Part shown: piece by piece, positions 9,576 through 18,032 of the stretch | Layout of the letters: each line of letters opens with the position of its first letter | Numbering within the stretch: the stretch's first letter is position 1 | NCBI RefSeq assembly: GCF_900167445.1 | Contig: NZ_FUZT01000006.1 | Span: forward strand, 186,001-250,000 | From: Maledivibacter halophilus | Lineage (GTDB): Bacteria > Bacillota > Clostridia > Peptostreptococcales > Caminicellaceae | DNA length: 64,000 bases | Direction of reading: 5' to 3' | The notes under the pieces: generated by a model | The model's input: the letters and a program-made list of their open reading frames with translations, nothing else | Told to the model about the DNA's origin: nothing | Databases searched by the model: none | Made by a program: the position numbers and the translations under genes

Positions 9576-10412
9576 ATGAATATAAAAAAAATGATGAGTT
9601 TAGTAAATGATGTGAAGCCTTATGAAAAAGGTACGGCAAATATGTGGACAGATGAATATATTTCAAAACAATTGCTTAAAGTGCATATAAACCCAGATAT
9701 TAATACAGCAAGTAGAAAAGAAGAAAGCATTGATAAAATAATAAACTGGATATTAGAACAATTATATAAAAATGATGGTTATATTTTAGATTTGGGGTGT
9801 GGTCCTGGTCTATATACAGAGAAACTTGCAAAAAAAGGATATAAGGTTACAGGTGTAGATTTCTCTCAAAACTCAATAGAATATGCAAAAAATAGTGCAA
9901 TACAAAATAATTTGGATGTGAATTATATTTGTGAAAATTATTTAAAATTAGAGTTTAAAGAAAAATTTGATCTAATCATTATGATCTATTGTGATTTTGG
10001 AGTGTTATCTATAGAAGAGCGAGAAATGTTGTTAGAAAATGTTTACGAGGCATTAAAGCCAGGTGGAATTTTTATCTTTGATGCTCTGAATAAATATACC
10101 ATTGATAATTTAACGTTTGAGAGAAATTGGGAATTTTCTAAAGGCGGATTTTGGCAGAATAAACCATATTTATGTTTGTCACAATCAAGTCATTTTCCAG
10201 AAAAGAAAGCAATATTAGATGAAAATATAATTATTGATGAAGAAAATAATTACAAAATATATCGTTTTTGGAATCACTATTTTAATGAAGATGATATTAA
10301 GAATATTTTTAAAAAACTAGGTTTTAAAAAAGTTAAAAATTATGAAAATATATTAGAGAATAATGGATTATATAATGATAAAGGTGTTACTTTTTATAAA
10401 GTTATAAAATAA
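9576..10412 (+). CDS. Class I SAM-dependent methyltransferase
   Basis: This 278-residue protein has the Rossmann-type SAM-binding motif I ILDLGCGPGLYTEKLAKKGY at about residues 68-87, motif II VTGVDFSQNSIEYAK, and a post-motif region ALKPGGIFIFDA. The N-terminal 50 residues contain PYEKGTANMWTDEYISKQ, a stretch seen in small-molecule methyltransferases of this type. The substrate cannot be inferred. An AGAGGAG site precedes the ATG. It is one of the few intact genes in the left part of the island and stands alone, so it is cargo or a survivor of a larger cluster. Confidence 0.85.
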   Translation: MNIKKMMSLVNDVKPYEKGTANMWTDEYISKQLLKVHINPDINTASRKEESIDKIINWILEQLYKNDGYILDLGCGPGLYTEKLAKKGYKVTGVDFSQNSIEYAKNSAIQNNLDVNYICENYLKLEFKEKFDLIIMIYCDFGVLSIEEREMLLENVYEALKPGGIFIFDALNKYTIDNLTFERNWEFSKGGFWQNKPYLCLSQSSHFPEKKAILDENIIIDEENNYKIYRFWNHYFNEDDIKNIFKKLGFKKVKNYENILENNGLYNDKGVTFYKVIK

Positions 10413-11217
10413 AATATACGTAAATATAAATAGATAGATGTGTAGGTTAATTGCATGAAAATAAATATTTATTAAAACAAATAATAGACAATAATTATTA
10501 TTAAACTAAAGATGAATTTAAATAAGATAAGAAAATGGGAAAAATTATATTAGAATTAGATAAAAAATCAGTAGCATCTAGAAATTAGTTTGATGTATAT
10601 AAGATAATAACATTGTTTCTTTTGGTATCACAGGGATATCAATTAAACTTTTAACTAAACATCATGTCCGCTACTAGACAATATTGGACACACAGAGAAA
10701 AAGAATTTGTGTGGAAGAATCGCATAAAACCAATAAAGTATATAGTAGACATTTACATTAGCATATGAAGTATCGAAACTTTTTTCAAGGTTTCGGTACT
10801 TTTTCTATTATATAAAATAAAAGGAGTTAAAACCGAGAGAGTAAAACCTAAGTATGGTAATGTATATATAAGTATTTAAGCTTCAAATAAAGAAATAGGA
10901 GCAGCCTATGAAGATGGTGTCATTAATCTATATCGCCAGTATAAAAGCTTCTTTAAGCCTATTGTAATACTGATGAGTTAGCTTCTAAAGAATTACCAAA
11001 GGGATATAAAAAGCTGCTAGAATTCAATAACTATATTTTAGCTAATGGAACATCAATTTTTTTCTTAAACTTAATGATTATGGTTTGTTGTGTATTCTTT
11101 GTTTTAGTAATATACTAATATATAATAAATAGTAAAGCTTGCTAAGCATTTTGAAAAATGGAAATAATTTAAAATGGAGAGATTTATTCTAATATAGAAA
11201 TCGCAATAAATTTTTTG
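10413..11217. other. Degraded intergenic stretch
   Basis: About 800 bp without an intact gene. A reading-frame scrap around 10895-11060 encodes pieces such as EIGAAYEDGVINLYRQYKSF and, after a shift, ELPKGYKKLLEFNNYI, then a hydrophobic segment, so a small gene was probably here. A terminator is present at 10769-10805. Nothing else is recognisable. Confidence 0.45.
10769..10805 (+). terminator. Rho-independent terminator in decayed region
   Basis: The stem AGTATCGAAAC/GTTTCGGTACT (10769-10779 with 10790-10800, one wobble pair) is followed by TTTTT. Confidence 0.7.
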
Positions 11218-11271
11218 CATTTTGATTTTTTGAATATCCTTAAAACATTGGCTATTCAAAAAATCAAAATG
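11218..11271. repeat. Perfect 19-bp inverted repeat
   Basis: The arms at 11218-11236 and 11253-11271 are perfectly complementary over 19 bp with a 16-base spacer, and weaker pairing continues outward. It ends 60 bp before the PucR-type fragment. It may be an end pair of a lost small element or a regulatory hairpin in the leader of that gene. Confidence 0.7.
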
Positions 11272-11330
11272 TAAATTTATAAGTGCGTTCTATATATTTA
11301 ATTTTTGTGAAAACATTAAGGAGATTTGAG

Positions 11331-11683
11331 ATGTCTATTACAGTATTAGAAGCGATGAAACTTGATACTTTTAAAAACTTTAGATTAATAGCTGGACATC
11401 GTGGGTTTGAAAACAAGATTGAGAGAGTTGGAATACTAGATTATGAGTACGATAAAAGAATAGAAGGACAGCTTTATAAAGGACAGTTCGAAAAAGCCCA
11501 GTTTGTTATATCTAGTCTATTGTTTGCAAAGGATGATGCCAGTTTAATATTTGACGCAGTTAAGTGCTTACTTAATGATAAAGTTAAAGGTCTATCTTTC
11601 AAAGTCAACAGATTCTAATGACTTCAAAGCTGGCTTTAGATTTAGCTAAGGAGAAAGGATTTGGATTAGAAGTAGACCTATAA
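11331..11683 (+). pseudogene. PucR-type regulator, N-terminal fragment with frameshift
   Basis: The ATG at 11331 follows an AAGGAG site and opens a frame that resembles the N-terminal domain of PucR-family regulators: MSITVLEAMKLDTFKNFRLI, then AGHRGFENKIERVGILDYE. The frame runs to 11618; after a one-base shift the sequence continues in another frame as LALDLAKEKGFGLEVDL and stops at 11683. The normal GGDEF-like and C-terminal HTH parts of the family are absent. It is therefore a truncated, frameshifted remnant. The next gene, an aminotransferase, fits the kind of nitrogen-metabolism gene such a regulator might have controlled. Confidence 0.6.
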
Positions 11684-11732
11684 AATATGGTTTTATATAA
11701 AAATTAATTATGAATCACAAGGAGGAGAAAAA

Positions 11733-12857
11733 ATGAAAATCAAACCCTTTAAAGTTGAGCAATGGATGAACGAATTTGAGAATGATGCAATATATAATAT
11801 TGCAGAAACATGTGTTCATTCAATTACACTGAATGAGTTAATGGAGATGTCCGGAGAAAATCCCGAAGAATATTGGCAAAAGATAAGTGATATAAGGCTA
11901 ACCTATGGTCACATAGAGGGATCTCCAGAGTTTAAAAAAGGCGTATGTAAGCTATATAAAAACATGAAAGAAGAAAACATTCTTTCAACTCACGGTGCAA
12001 TAGGGGCTAATCATTTGGTTTTATATTCTCTTGTTGAAAGCACAGATAGAGTTGTATCGGTGTTGCCAACTTACCAGCAGCATTACTCAATACCTGAATC
12101 CTTTGGAGCAGATGTGCAGATATTGAGATTGAGATCAGAAAATAATTTTTTACCTGACTTAAATGAGCTAAGGGCCCTTGTAAATAGCAATACAAAAATA
12201 ATAAATATCAATAATCCCAATAATCCTTCAGGTTCACTAATGCCAGAAGAAATGTTAAGAGAAATCGTAGAGATTGCAAGAGGTGTGGATGCATATATAT
12301 TATGCGATGAAGTATATCGAGGACTTAACCAAGAGGAACATTACACAAAATCTATTGCTGACCTATATGAAAAAGGAATTAGCGTAAGCAGCATGTCAAA
12401 AGTATTCTCCCTTGCTGGACTTAGAATGGGCTGGATTGCCTCACCGTCAAAAGAAGTCATGCAGAAATGCTTCGAACATAGGGATTATAACATGATAAGC
12501 TGTGGAATATTGGATGAAATTTTTTCAGCTCTTGCATTGAAAAATGCGGATAAAATACTGGAAAGAAATCAGACAATAATAAGAAAAAATTTGGCTATAC
12601 TTGATAAATGGATATCAGAACAGCCGTATATTTCATATATAAAACCAAAGGCAGGTACAACGGCGCTTTTATATTATGACTTCGATATACCTTCAAGAGA
12701 TTTATGTGTTTCTTTAATGAAAGAGAAGGGTGTTATATTAACGCCGGGATCATGCTTTGAATTAGAGAAATGTGTAAGAATAGGTTATGCTTGTGAAATA
12801 AAAGAATTAGAAGAAGGACTTGAAAAATTAGCTGAATTTCTAAAAACACTTGAATAG
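11733..12857 (+). CDS. Class I/II aminotransferase, PLP-dependent
   Basis: This 374-residue protein is a fold type I aminotransferase. It shows NINNPNNPSGSLM (substrate/PLP contact Asn), ILCDEVYRGL (the Asp that binds the pyridine nitrogen), SSMSKVFSLAGLRMGW with the Schiff-base lysine, and a C-terminal arginine region CVRIGYA. It most resembles the aspartate aminotransferase-like group that includes capreomycidine synthase-type enzymes; the amino acid substrate is unknown. AAGGAGG precedes the ATG. It lies 50 bp after the PucR remnant and appears intact. Confidence 0.88.
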   Translation: MKIKPFKVEQWMNEFENDAIYNIAETCVHSITLNELMEMSGENPEEYWQKISDIRLTYGHIEGSPEFKKGVCKLYKNMKEENILSTHGAIGANHLVLYSLVESTDRVVSVLPTYQQHYSIPESFGADVQILRLRSENNFLPDLNELRALVNSNTKIININNPNNPSGSLMPEEMLREIVEIARGVDAYILCDEVYRGLNQEEHYTKSIADLYEKGISVSSMSKVFSLAGLRMGWIASPSKEVMQKCFEHRDYNMISCGILDEIFSALALKNADKILERNQTIIRKNLAILDKWISEQPYISYIKPKAGTTALLYYDFDIPSRDLCVSLMKEKGVILTPGSCFELEKCVRIGYACEIKELEEGLEKLAEFLKTLE

Positions 12858-13135
12858 TTAAAACAGGTCCGTACATCGATTTCATGCATCGACAAAAAAA
12901 TCGATAAGGCTTTACCGTTATATTATCTATTTTGTAGAATATATTAATGGGATTACTAAATATGATTGAAAGCTCTAGACTTTAGTCGAATATATATTTG
13001 AACATTATATAAATGAAACTAGTTTAGGTGAAAAACAAGAGATTAAAATCATATACAATTGTGCTGAACTTATAAAGTAGTGGTGAAATCAGGGTTTAGG
13101 GTGTATTTCTAAATTAAGAATATGACTTAAACCCC
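12858..13135. other. Degraded spacer with a possible recombinase C-terminal scrap
   Basis: From about 12980 to 13078 a frame reads EYIFEHYINETSLGEKQEIK followed by IIYNCAEL and a stop, which recalls the last residues of large serine recombinases or a DUF4368-type tail. The match is short and made by eye, so it is only a hint that another recombinase gene once ended here. Confidence 0.3.
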
Positions 13136-13789
13136 TTGGGGACCATAAGCCCACTCAAGGATATTGATGAAAAAAGAGAGTTAGTATTACCAAGAAGAAA
13201 CAGCACCTACAAGCATATTTTTGCTTATCTTATTCATACTAGAAAAATTGATGGGGATGTAGTGCAAGAATTTGTAAAAAATAAACAACTTTATGAAGAT
13301 GAGAAAAGAAATTGTGTATTTGTTGGCTACAATAATGAAAATGAACCTAAATTTGCCAATCTAAGGGGTACTGGTAGGAAACAGTTTAGGAAAGACCTAT
13401 GGGGTTCCGACAAGACTTACCCCTTCCATAGAGAAGGAACAAATGATACTTTATTAATCTTTGAAAGTCCTATTGACTTAATGAGCTATATGACATTAGC
13501 CAAGATATATAAAATAAAAGATTTGAATCATCATATGATTTCAATGGGTGGAACTTCCTATTTACCTATTGAATACTATATTAGCCAACATCCAGTCATA
13601 AAGAAAATGATCCTTTGTCTTGATAATGACCAAGAGGGTCATTTTTTTTCGCAACAAATTCAAGAAAGGTTTGGAGAGAGATTTCAGATATTAAAGCATT
13701 TGCCAACTGCCAAGGATTTTAACGAAGATTTAATTGTTATACACAATAGATTAAATGATTATGAGAAAACTGAGGGTATGCAACTTTAG
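13136..13789 (+). pseudogene. DUF3991/toprim-domain mobile-element protein, truncated
   Basis: The 217-residue frame matches the middle and C-terminal parts of DUF3991/toprim proteins, primase-like genes typical of clostridial conjugative elements. The DUF3991 part runs from about residue 15 to 100 (FAYLIHTRKIDGDVVQEFV, FANLRGTG). The toprim part follows with LLIFESPIDLMSY carrying the conserved Glu, and CLDNDQEGHFF carrying the DxD-type metal site. The N-terminal zinc-finger region of the family is missing and the only start is a weak TTG, so the 5' end was probably lost. It marks the conjugative-element origin of this island. Confidence 0.75.
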
Positions 13790-13986
13790 CTATGGTTAAG
13801 TTGCACAATTTGAAAAAAATACGAACTAATTAGAAATATAAAATTGATCTTTAATAACTGAATAATACAGTATTAAAAAATATGTTACAATTAATTCGTA
13901 ACAGTAGAATATCATGACTTAAATTGGATGATTTTAGAAAGTGTATATTTAATGGAATTGAATTTGTATATAGGAGGGTGAATTTT

Positions 13987-14163
13987 ATGTTTGAGAAAGA
14001 TACAATCAAGGGTTTTATGGGTGGTTTTATAGCTTATTTTGTATTATCATTTATTCTTGATTTTTTTGAATTAGATTCTATACTTGTTAAAAGTACTATT
14101 ATCGTTATTTTATTAATAATTTATTTTATAATACAATCACAGAAGAAAAATAAAAAGTCGTAA
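13987..14163 (+). CDS. Small membrane protein of unknown function
   Basis: This 58-residue protein has two hydrophobic segments (about residues 8-24 and 32-49) separated by a short acidic stretch, and a Lys-rich C-terminus that should stay inside the cell. AGGAGGG at 13971-13977 supports the ATG at 13987; a longer in-frame TTG start at 13924 lacks a site. A terminator follows at 14209. I do not recognise the family. Confidence 0.6.
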   Translation: MFEKDTIKGFMGGFIAYFVLSFILDFFELDSILVKSTIIVILLIIYFIIQSQKKNKKS

Positions 14164-14208
14164 TATTCTTATTAAACGCCGTGCTTGTTAAAACTAAACA
14201 TTTTATTT

Positions 14209-14250
14209 AAATACCGTATTATTCAGAAATGAATTTGCGGTATTTTTTAT
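14209..14250 (+). terminator. Terminator after small membrane protein
   Basis: A 10-bp stem AAATACCGTA/TGCGGTATTT (14209-14218 with 14236-14245, one wobble pair) with a smaller ATTC/GAAT helix in the loop and a T6 run. Confidence 0.75.
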
Positions 14251-14389
14251 GTCGTATTACAAGATTATTATGACGGAAGACATATTAAGAAGTTCATACT
14301 AAAAATATATTCCACGCTTAAAGTTATATATCCAAAAAAGATAATATTTAAGATGATGATAGGGAGCTAGTCATGTAGGAGGGGAGAAA

Positions 14390-14715
14390 ATGGGTGTTAT
14401 CAAAAATTTTTTTGAGAAAATTAAATATCGCCATAGTTTAAAGGAGTTAGAAAGGTTTACGAAGCAGGAAAAATTGAAATTTCAAGGAGAAATATTGAGT
14501 CACTTAAGACTAACCTGTTTAAAAAGATAGAAGTAGAAAAGAAAATACCTGATAAAGCCACTGAAAAACAAGATAATAAAGTCAGTAATAAAGTAGAGTC
14601 ACCAACCTTAGAAATAGGGAATGCAGAAATATATAAGGAGCATTATGAAAAAATGATGAATGCTTACCCTAATGTGTCCCATGTTCAAGAAGACAATGGG
14701 GAATTAGAAATGTAG
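14390..14715 (+). pseudogene. Frameshifted small hypothetical gene
   Basis: A strong AGGAGGGG site precedes the ATG at 14390, which begins MGVIKNFFEKIKYRHSLKEL. A one-base shift near 14455 moves the coding sequence to another frame, which continues EAGKIEISRRNIESLKTNLF and then a Lys/Glu-rich segment ending in VQEDNGELEM at 14715. Joined, the product would be about 107 residues and highly charged. The family is unknown to me. Confidence 0.5.
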
Positions 14716-14845
14716 TATGAATAAATAATAGAATTAGACATAAGATACTAATAGTAACTTATGTTTCTGAAAGATGCTATCTAATCAAAAAACAATCGTG
14801 TAATCTTATAGTAACTAATGAAACTATAAGAAACGGGTGAGTGTT

Positions 14846-15187
14846 ATGGAAATGAATAAGGTCATGTTTGGAAAAAGATTAAAGGAGACTAGAAAGTTAA
14901 GAAATATAACGTCTAATAAACTAGCAGAGTTATGCGAAATAGAGCCATCATTTGTAAGACAAATTGAAAGTGCTGCCAAATATCCGAGCATCCCAGTATT
15001 TGTAAAGCTATGTAATGCACTAGGTGTTTCCCCTGAATACTTATTAAAAGATAGTCTAAAAGAAATTGATGAACCAGATAACTTAAAGAGTCTATATAAT
15101 AAGCTAAAAAATTTATCCCCAAATGAAATAGAATTAGCTAAAGATATAATAGAGGACATTTTAAAACATCGACATCGAGATCTATAA
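14846..15187 (+). CDS. XRE-family HTH regulator
   Basis: This 113-residue protein has an N-terminal Cro/CI-type helix-turn-helix at about residues 8-63 (GKRLKETRKLRNITSNKLAE, FVRQIESAAKYPSIPVFVKL). The C-terminal 45 residues are acidic and helical, likely for dimerization. I chose the ATG at 14846, with GGGTG just before; an in-frame GTG at 14837 is possible. It resembles the regulators that keep integrative elements quiet, and it sits before small unknown genes and the mobilization genes. Confidence 0.82.
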   Translation: MEMNKVMFGKRLKETRKLRNITSNKLAELCEIEPSFVRQIESAAKYPSIPVFVKLCNALGVSPEYLLKDSLKEIDEPDNLKSLYNKLKNLSPNEIELAKDIIEDILKHRHRDL

Positions 15188-15304
15188 ATACAAATAATTT
15201 ATAATTATTACACAGTTTGATATAATCTGCACTTTAAGTGGTGCATACTTAAGGTAACAAAAGTTTCTTTAAGAAACTCTAATCACATGAAGGAGGAAAA
15301 AACT

Positions 15305-15502
15305 GTGGAGAATGATTATGTAGAGATTATAGGGAAGGTATTTGACATCATAGATGAAGCAGAATCTAAAATTGTTTCTAAAGGTAGTGAGGAACGTTTT
15401 AACGAAGAGGGGTATCTGTTGCAGAAGATACATGAAGATTTAATCAGGCTTGTGGGGAAAGCCGAAAAGAGGTATGTGGAATATCAGCCTAATACCTATT
15501 GA
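15305..15502 (+). CDS. Small acidic hypothetical protein
   Basis: This 65-residue protein is predicted to be mostly helical and rich in Glu (EIIGKVFDIIDEAESKIV). The upstream ATG at 15287 overlaps the AAGGAGG sequence at 15289-15295, so the GTG at 15305, correctly spaced from that site, is the likelier start. A strong terminator follows. It lies between the XRE regulator and the mobilization region. The family is not recognised. Confidence 0.55.
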   Translation: MENDYVEIIGKVFDIIDEAESKIVSKGSEERFNEEGYLLQKIHEDLIRLVGKAEKRYVEYQPNTY

Positions 15503-15565
15503 TTAGTTTGTAAGTGTAGTGTAAAGTAAATAATCTTATATTCAAATGCTATTCAAGGCATTTTT

Positions 15566-15607
15566 ACACCCTCATTTTATTGTATGGATAGAATGGGGGT
15601 GTTTTTA
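15566..15607 (+). terminator. Strong terminator
   Basis: A 15-bp stem (15566-15580 with 15588-15602, two wobble pairs) has a 7-base loop and a TTTTT tail. Confidence 0.85.
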
Positions 15608-15708
15608 TTAAATAGGTATAGCCAATAACAAAGGATTGATAGGATGTATGGCGAATATTGTATTAGGTGGAATTACAATATATCGTATTGAATGGATAGG
15701 AGGATTTA

Positions 15709-16542
15709 ATGAAAAATCATAAAAAAGTAGATGGAAGGCTTTTGCAAATAAATAAGAAGTACTCTCAACTAAAACATAGTCAAAGAGAGTTTATTGCCCA
15801 TGAACTATATGCTCAGTGTAAGGCATACGTCATGACAAAAGGAGTATTTCCTAACAATAAACAAAACTATGATATTATAGATGCAGTCATGGAAAAAATA
15901 GAAGAAAGACAAATATGGATTCCAAAGGATGAAGTATACAAGCATTTCATAAGCAAAAAGGAAAAATACAGAGCTAAAATGGTTAAAGAGGGATTACTAA
16001 TTGAGGATAATGGTAAGTTTGTATTTAATAAAAAAATCATATTATATATAGCCATGAGTTTGGATGGATATATTGCTGATAAAGATGGAGGAATAGATTG
16101 GCTAGAGGAATATGCTAACATAGAAGATACAGATTATGATGAGTTCTATAAAACTATTGATACGGTCATAATGGGTAGAAAAACATACGACCAAGTTCTT
16201 GGCTTTGGAGAATACCCCTACCAAAATGTGAAGAGTTATGTCTATAGCAAAACAAGAACAGGAAAAGATGAAAATGCTGAATTTATCCATACACCACCTG
16301 TGGATTTAGTAAAATCATTGAAACAAAAACCAGGTAAACATGTATGGTTAATAGGTGGAGCAGACTTAATACATGACTTTATAGAGGATAATTTAATAGA
16401 TGAATATCAGATAACTATATTGCCTGTTATTTTAGGAGAGGGAATTCCGTTATTTAAAAGTGGTGTTGATAGAGTAGGGTTAGAACTACTTTCTAAGAAA
16501 AATGTAAAGGATGTAGTGACCCTTACTTATAAAAAGAAGTAG
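15709..16542 (+). CDS. Fusion of a mobile-element small protein with a DHFR/RibD-like domain
   Basis: Residues 1 to about 105 resemble a small helical protein of clostridial conjugative transposons (VDGRLLQINKKYSQLKHSQR). From about residue 108 the sequence is a complete dihydrofolate reductase/RibD C-terminal-type domain: ILYIAMSLDGYIADKDGGID, VIMGRKTYDQVL, VWLIGGADLIHDF, ILPVILGEGIPLF. These DHFR-like proteins are usually free-standing with about 170 residues. The joint is in frame with no stop, so the two may have been fused by a deletion. AGGAGG precedes the ATG. Whether the enzyme is active is unknown. Confidence 0.75.
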   Translation: MKNHKKVDGRLLQINKKYSQLKHSQREFIAHELYAQCKAYVMTKGVFPNNKQNYDIIDAVMEKIEERQIWIPKDEVYKHFISKKEKYRAKMVKEGLLIEDNGKFVFNKKIILYIAMSLDGYIADKDGGIDWLEEYANIEDTDYDEFYKTIDTVIMGRKTYDQVLGFGEYPYQNVKSYVYSKTRTGKDENAEFIHTPPVDLVKSLKQKPGKHVWLIGGADLIHDFIEDNLIDEYQITILPVILGEGIPLFKSGVDRVGLELLSKKNVKDVVTLTYKKK

Positions 16543-16581
16543 ATATTTATTTTCAATATCCTAATAAAACCGCAGTCCTCA

Positions 16582-16676
16582 GAAGGCTTTGCCTTCCTGC
16601 GGGCAAGCTTCCACTTTGTTAAACAAAGCAGCTTTCTGGGGATATCCCCAACCCCTTAATATTGGGCTATGCCCAA
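16582..16676. other. Cluster of four palindromes, possible oriT region
   Basis: Within 95 bp there are GAAGGC-TTT-GCCTTC (16582-16596), CTTTGTT-A-AACAAAG (16614-16628), the perfect palindrome TGGGGATATCCCCA (16637-16650) and TTGGGC-TAT-GCCCAA (16662-16676). The local GC content is much higher than around it. The cluster lies just upstream of a small gene, mobC and a relaxase, the usual place for a transfer origin. The assignment is by position and structure only. Confidence 0.4.
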
Positions 16677-16762
16677 ACCCCAAAAAATAAATTCATCCAA
16701 AACTAGACTTTACTTCCTAATAATATTACAATACCTTTAATAACTTTGGGGAGGGGTAAGGA

Positions 16763-17068
16763 ATGGATACTATTGTAGATGAAAAAATATTTTATGAAAG
16801 CCTAGAACAATTTACTACAGAATATAGAGAAGAAATTCTAAAAAGACTAAAACAGAACAATGAAGAATATAAAATTCTTCGTAAGGAACTTGGTAAAATC
16901 TTAGATAGAACTGAATATTTATCAGAAATACTTAATGAAGAAGATGGAAACTTAATAGATAAATTTATTGATGTGTATTTTAAAATTATTACCATAGAAA
17001 GTAGTCAAATATATTTACAAGGTCAGATTGATGGTATGAGGATTATAAAAAAATTAAGTTGTATATAG
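16763..17068 (+). CDS. Hypothetical protein upstream of mobC
   Basis: This 101-residue protein is acidic and predicted to be helical throughout, with a possible coiled coil around residues 20-60 (ILKRLKQNNEEYKILRKELG). Proteins of this size and make-up are common immediately before mobC in clostridial mobile elements, but I cannot assign a role. GGGGAGGGG lies at 16747-16755, giving a good start. A terminator follows directly. Confidence 0.6.
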   Translation: MDTIVDEKIFYESLEQFTTEYREEILKRLKQNNEEYKILRKELGKILDRTEYLSEILNEEDGNLIDKFIDVYFKIITIESSQIYLQGQIDGMRIIKKLSCI

Positions 17069-17072
17069 AGGG

Positions 17073-17104
17073 GCTAGTAGCTTTAATGTTACTAGCTTTT
17101 TTAT
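17073..17104 (+). terminator. Terminator between hypothetical gene and mobC
   Basis: The stem GCTAGTA/TACTAGC (17073-17079 with 17090-17096, extendable by two pairs inward) is followed by TTTTTT. It separates the small gene from mobC. Confidence 0.75.
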
Positions 17105-17127
17105 ATGGAAAAAAGGAGACGATCACC

Positions 17128-17409
17128 ATAAAAAAAGAAAGATTTATTGGATTTAGGGTAAAAGAAACAGAATATAGCCAAATAGAAAGAAAAGCTAAAA
17201 GAGCAAAAATGAATATCAGCCAATACGTATGTTTACAGGCATTAGAAAGAGATATAAGGATTTATGATGGATTAAAGGAACATACCCGTCAATTATCAAG
17301 ACTAGGAGGAAATTTCAATCAAGCCTTAATATTAGTACATCAAGGAAAGCTCAATACCATAGATATTATGCCTATTAAAAGGAGATACATGCCATATGGC
17401 TATTGTTGA
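17128..17409 (+). CDS. mobC: MobC-type mobilization accessory protein with non-standard start
   Basis: MobC proteins help the relaxase open DNA at oriT. The frame encodes KERFIGFRVKETEYSQIERK, AKMNISQYVCLQAL and RQLSRLGGNFNQALILVHQG, the family's ribbon-helix-helix-like front and the conserved LGxNxNQ region. A GGAG ribosome site at 17115-17118 is well spaced for a start at 17128, but the codon there is ATA. Either ATG mutated to ATA, or the distant TTG at 17059 is used, which would add a hydrophobic leader atypical for MobC. The end overlaps the relaxase start, as usual. Expression is doubtful. Confidence 0.7.
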   Translation: MKKERFIGFRVKETEYSQIERKAKRAKMNISQYVCLQALERDIRIYDGLKEHTRQLSRLGGNFNQALILVHQGKLNTIDIMPIKRRYMPYGYC

Positions 17410-17951
17410 ACAAATTAACGGAAGAAACAAGACGTATACAGGGCTAAGGAGAGTAATTGACTATATTCATCGTGAAGATAAAACTCAACTTGGCTTATAC
17501 AGTGGTTTTAATTGTGATGCCGATAATGCTTACAACGATTTTATTATGACCAAGAGAAATTACTATAAAGAGACTGGACGACAATATATACACTTTATTC
17601 AGTATTTTTCAAACCGTGAAAATATATCAGCAGAAACCGTTAAGACTATTGCAGATGAATTACTTTTAAGTGATATAAAAATAGAATATGGACAAGCAGT
17701 AAAGGTGTCTACTATGTATGATAATAAAATGGAAAATTTGAAAACATATGATTCTACTCTATTGGCTTGTATTTATCATAAAGGTTCTTATCATAAACTT
17801 CCCAAAGCATATGGACATATTATGAATTGGATAGATAAAAATAACTACTTTATAATAGATAGTCCAAGAGAATGATATATTAAAGGCCCATTTGATTCAT
17901 TGTATAAGGAAGAATGGATTACTGAAATTTAAATACCAGTAGTAAGGATAT
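17396..17951 (+). pseudogene. Relaxase N-terminus fused to a GyrI-like effector-binding domain
   Basis: Residues 1 to about 92 are the start of a MobA/VirD2-type relaxase: LRRVIDYIHREDKT, then a region with RQYIHFIQYF where the metal-binding His cluster begins. After about residue 93 the sequence changes to the C-terminal effector-binding domain of MerR/AraC-type regulators (STLLACIYHKGSYHKLPKAY, GHIMNWIDKNNYFIIDSPRE). A TGA interrupts this domain at 17873 and its continuation (YIKGPFDSLYKEEWITEI) runs on in frame to a second and third stop by 17951. The relaxase catalytic half is gone, so mobilization by this gene is impossible. It is a deletion chimera. Confidence 0.75.
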
Positions 17952-18032
17952 AATTTCAACAAAATGCTTGACCTTCCTGTTAGGGGAAACTATATAATTA
18001 ATTATATAAATACAGTAACAGGAGGAATTGCT

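Noticed and set aside
17873..17875. TGA in the effector-binding domain read as a third selenocysteine codon
   Set aside because: The surrounding gene is a deletion chimera with further stops (TAA) in the same frame, and no hairpin with a suitable loop follows. A plain nonsense mutation is simpler.
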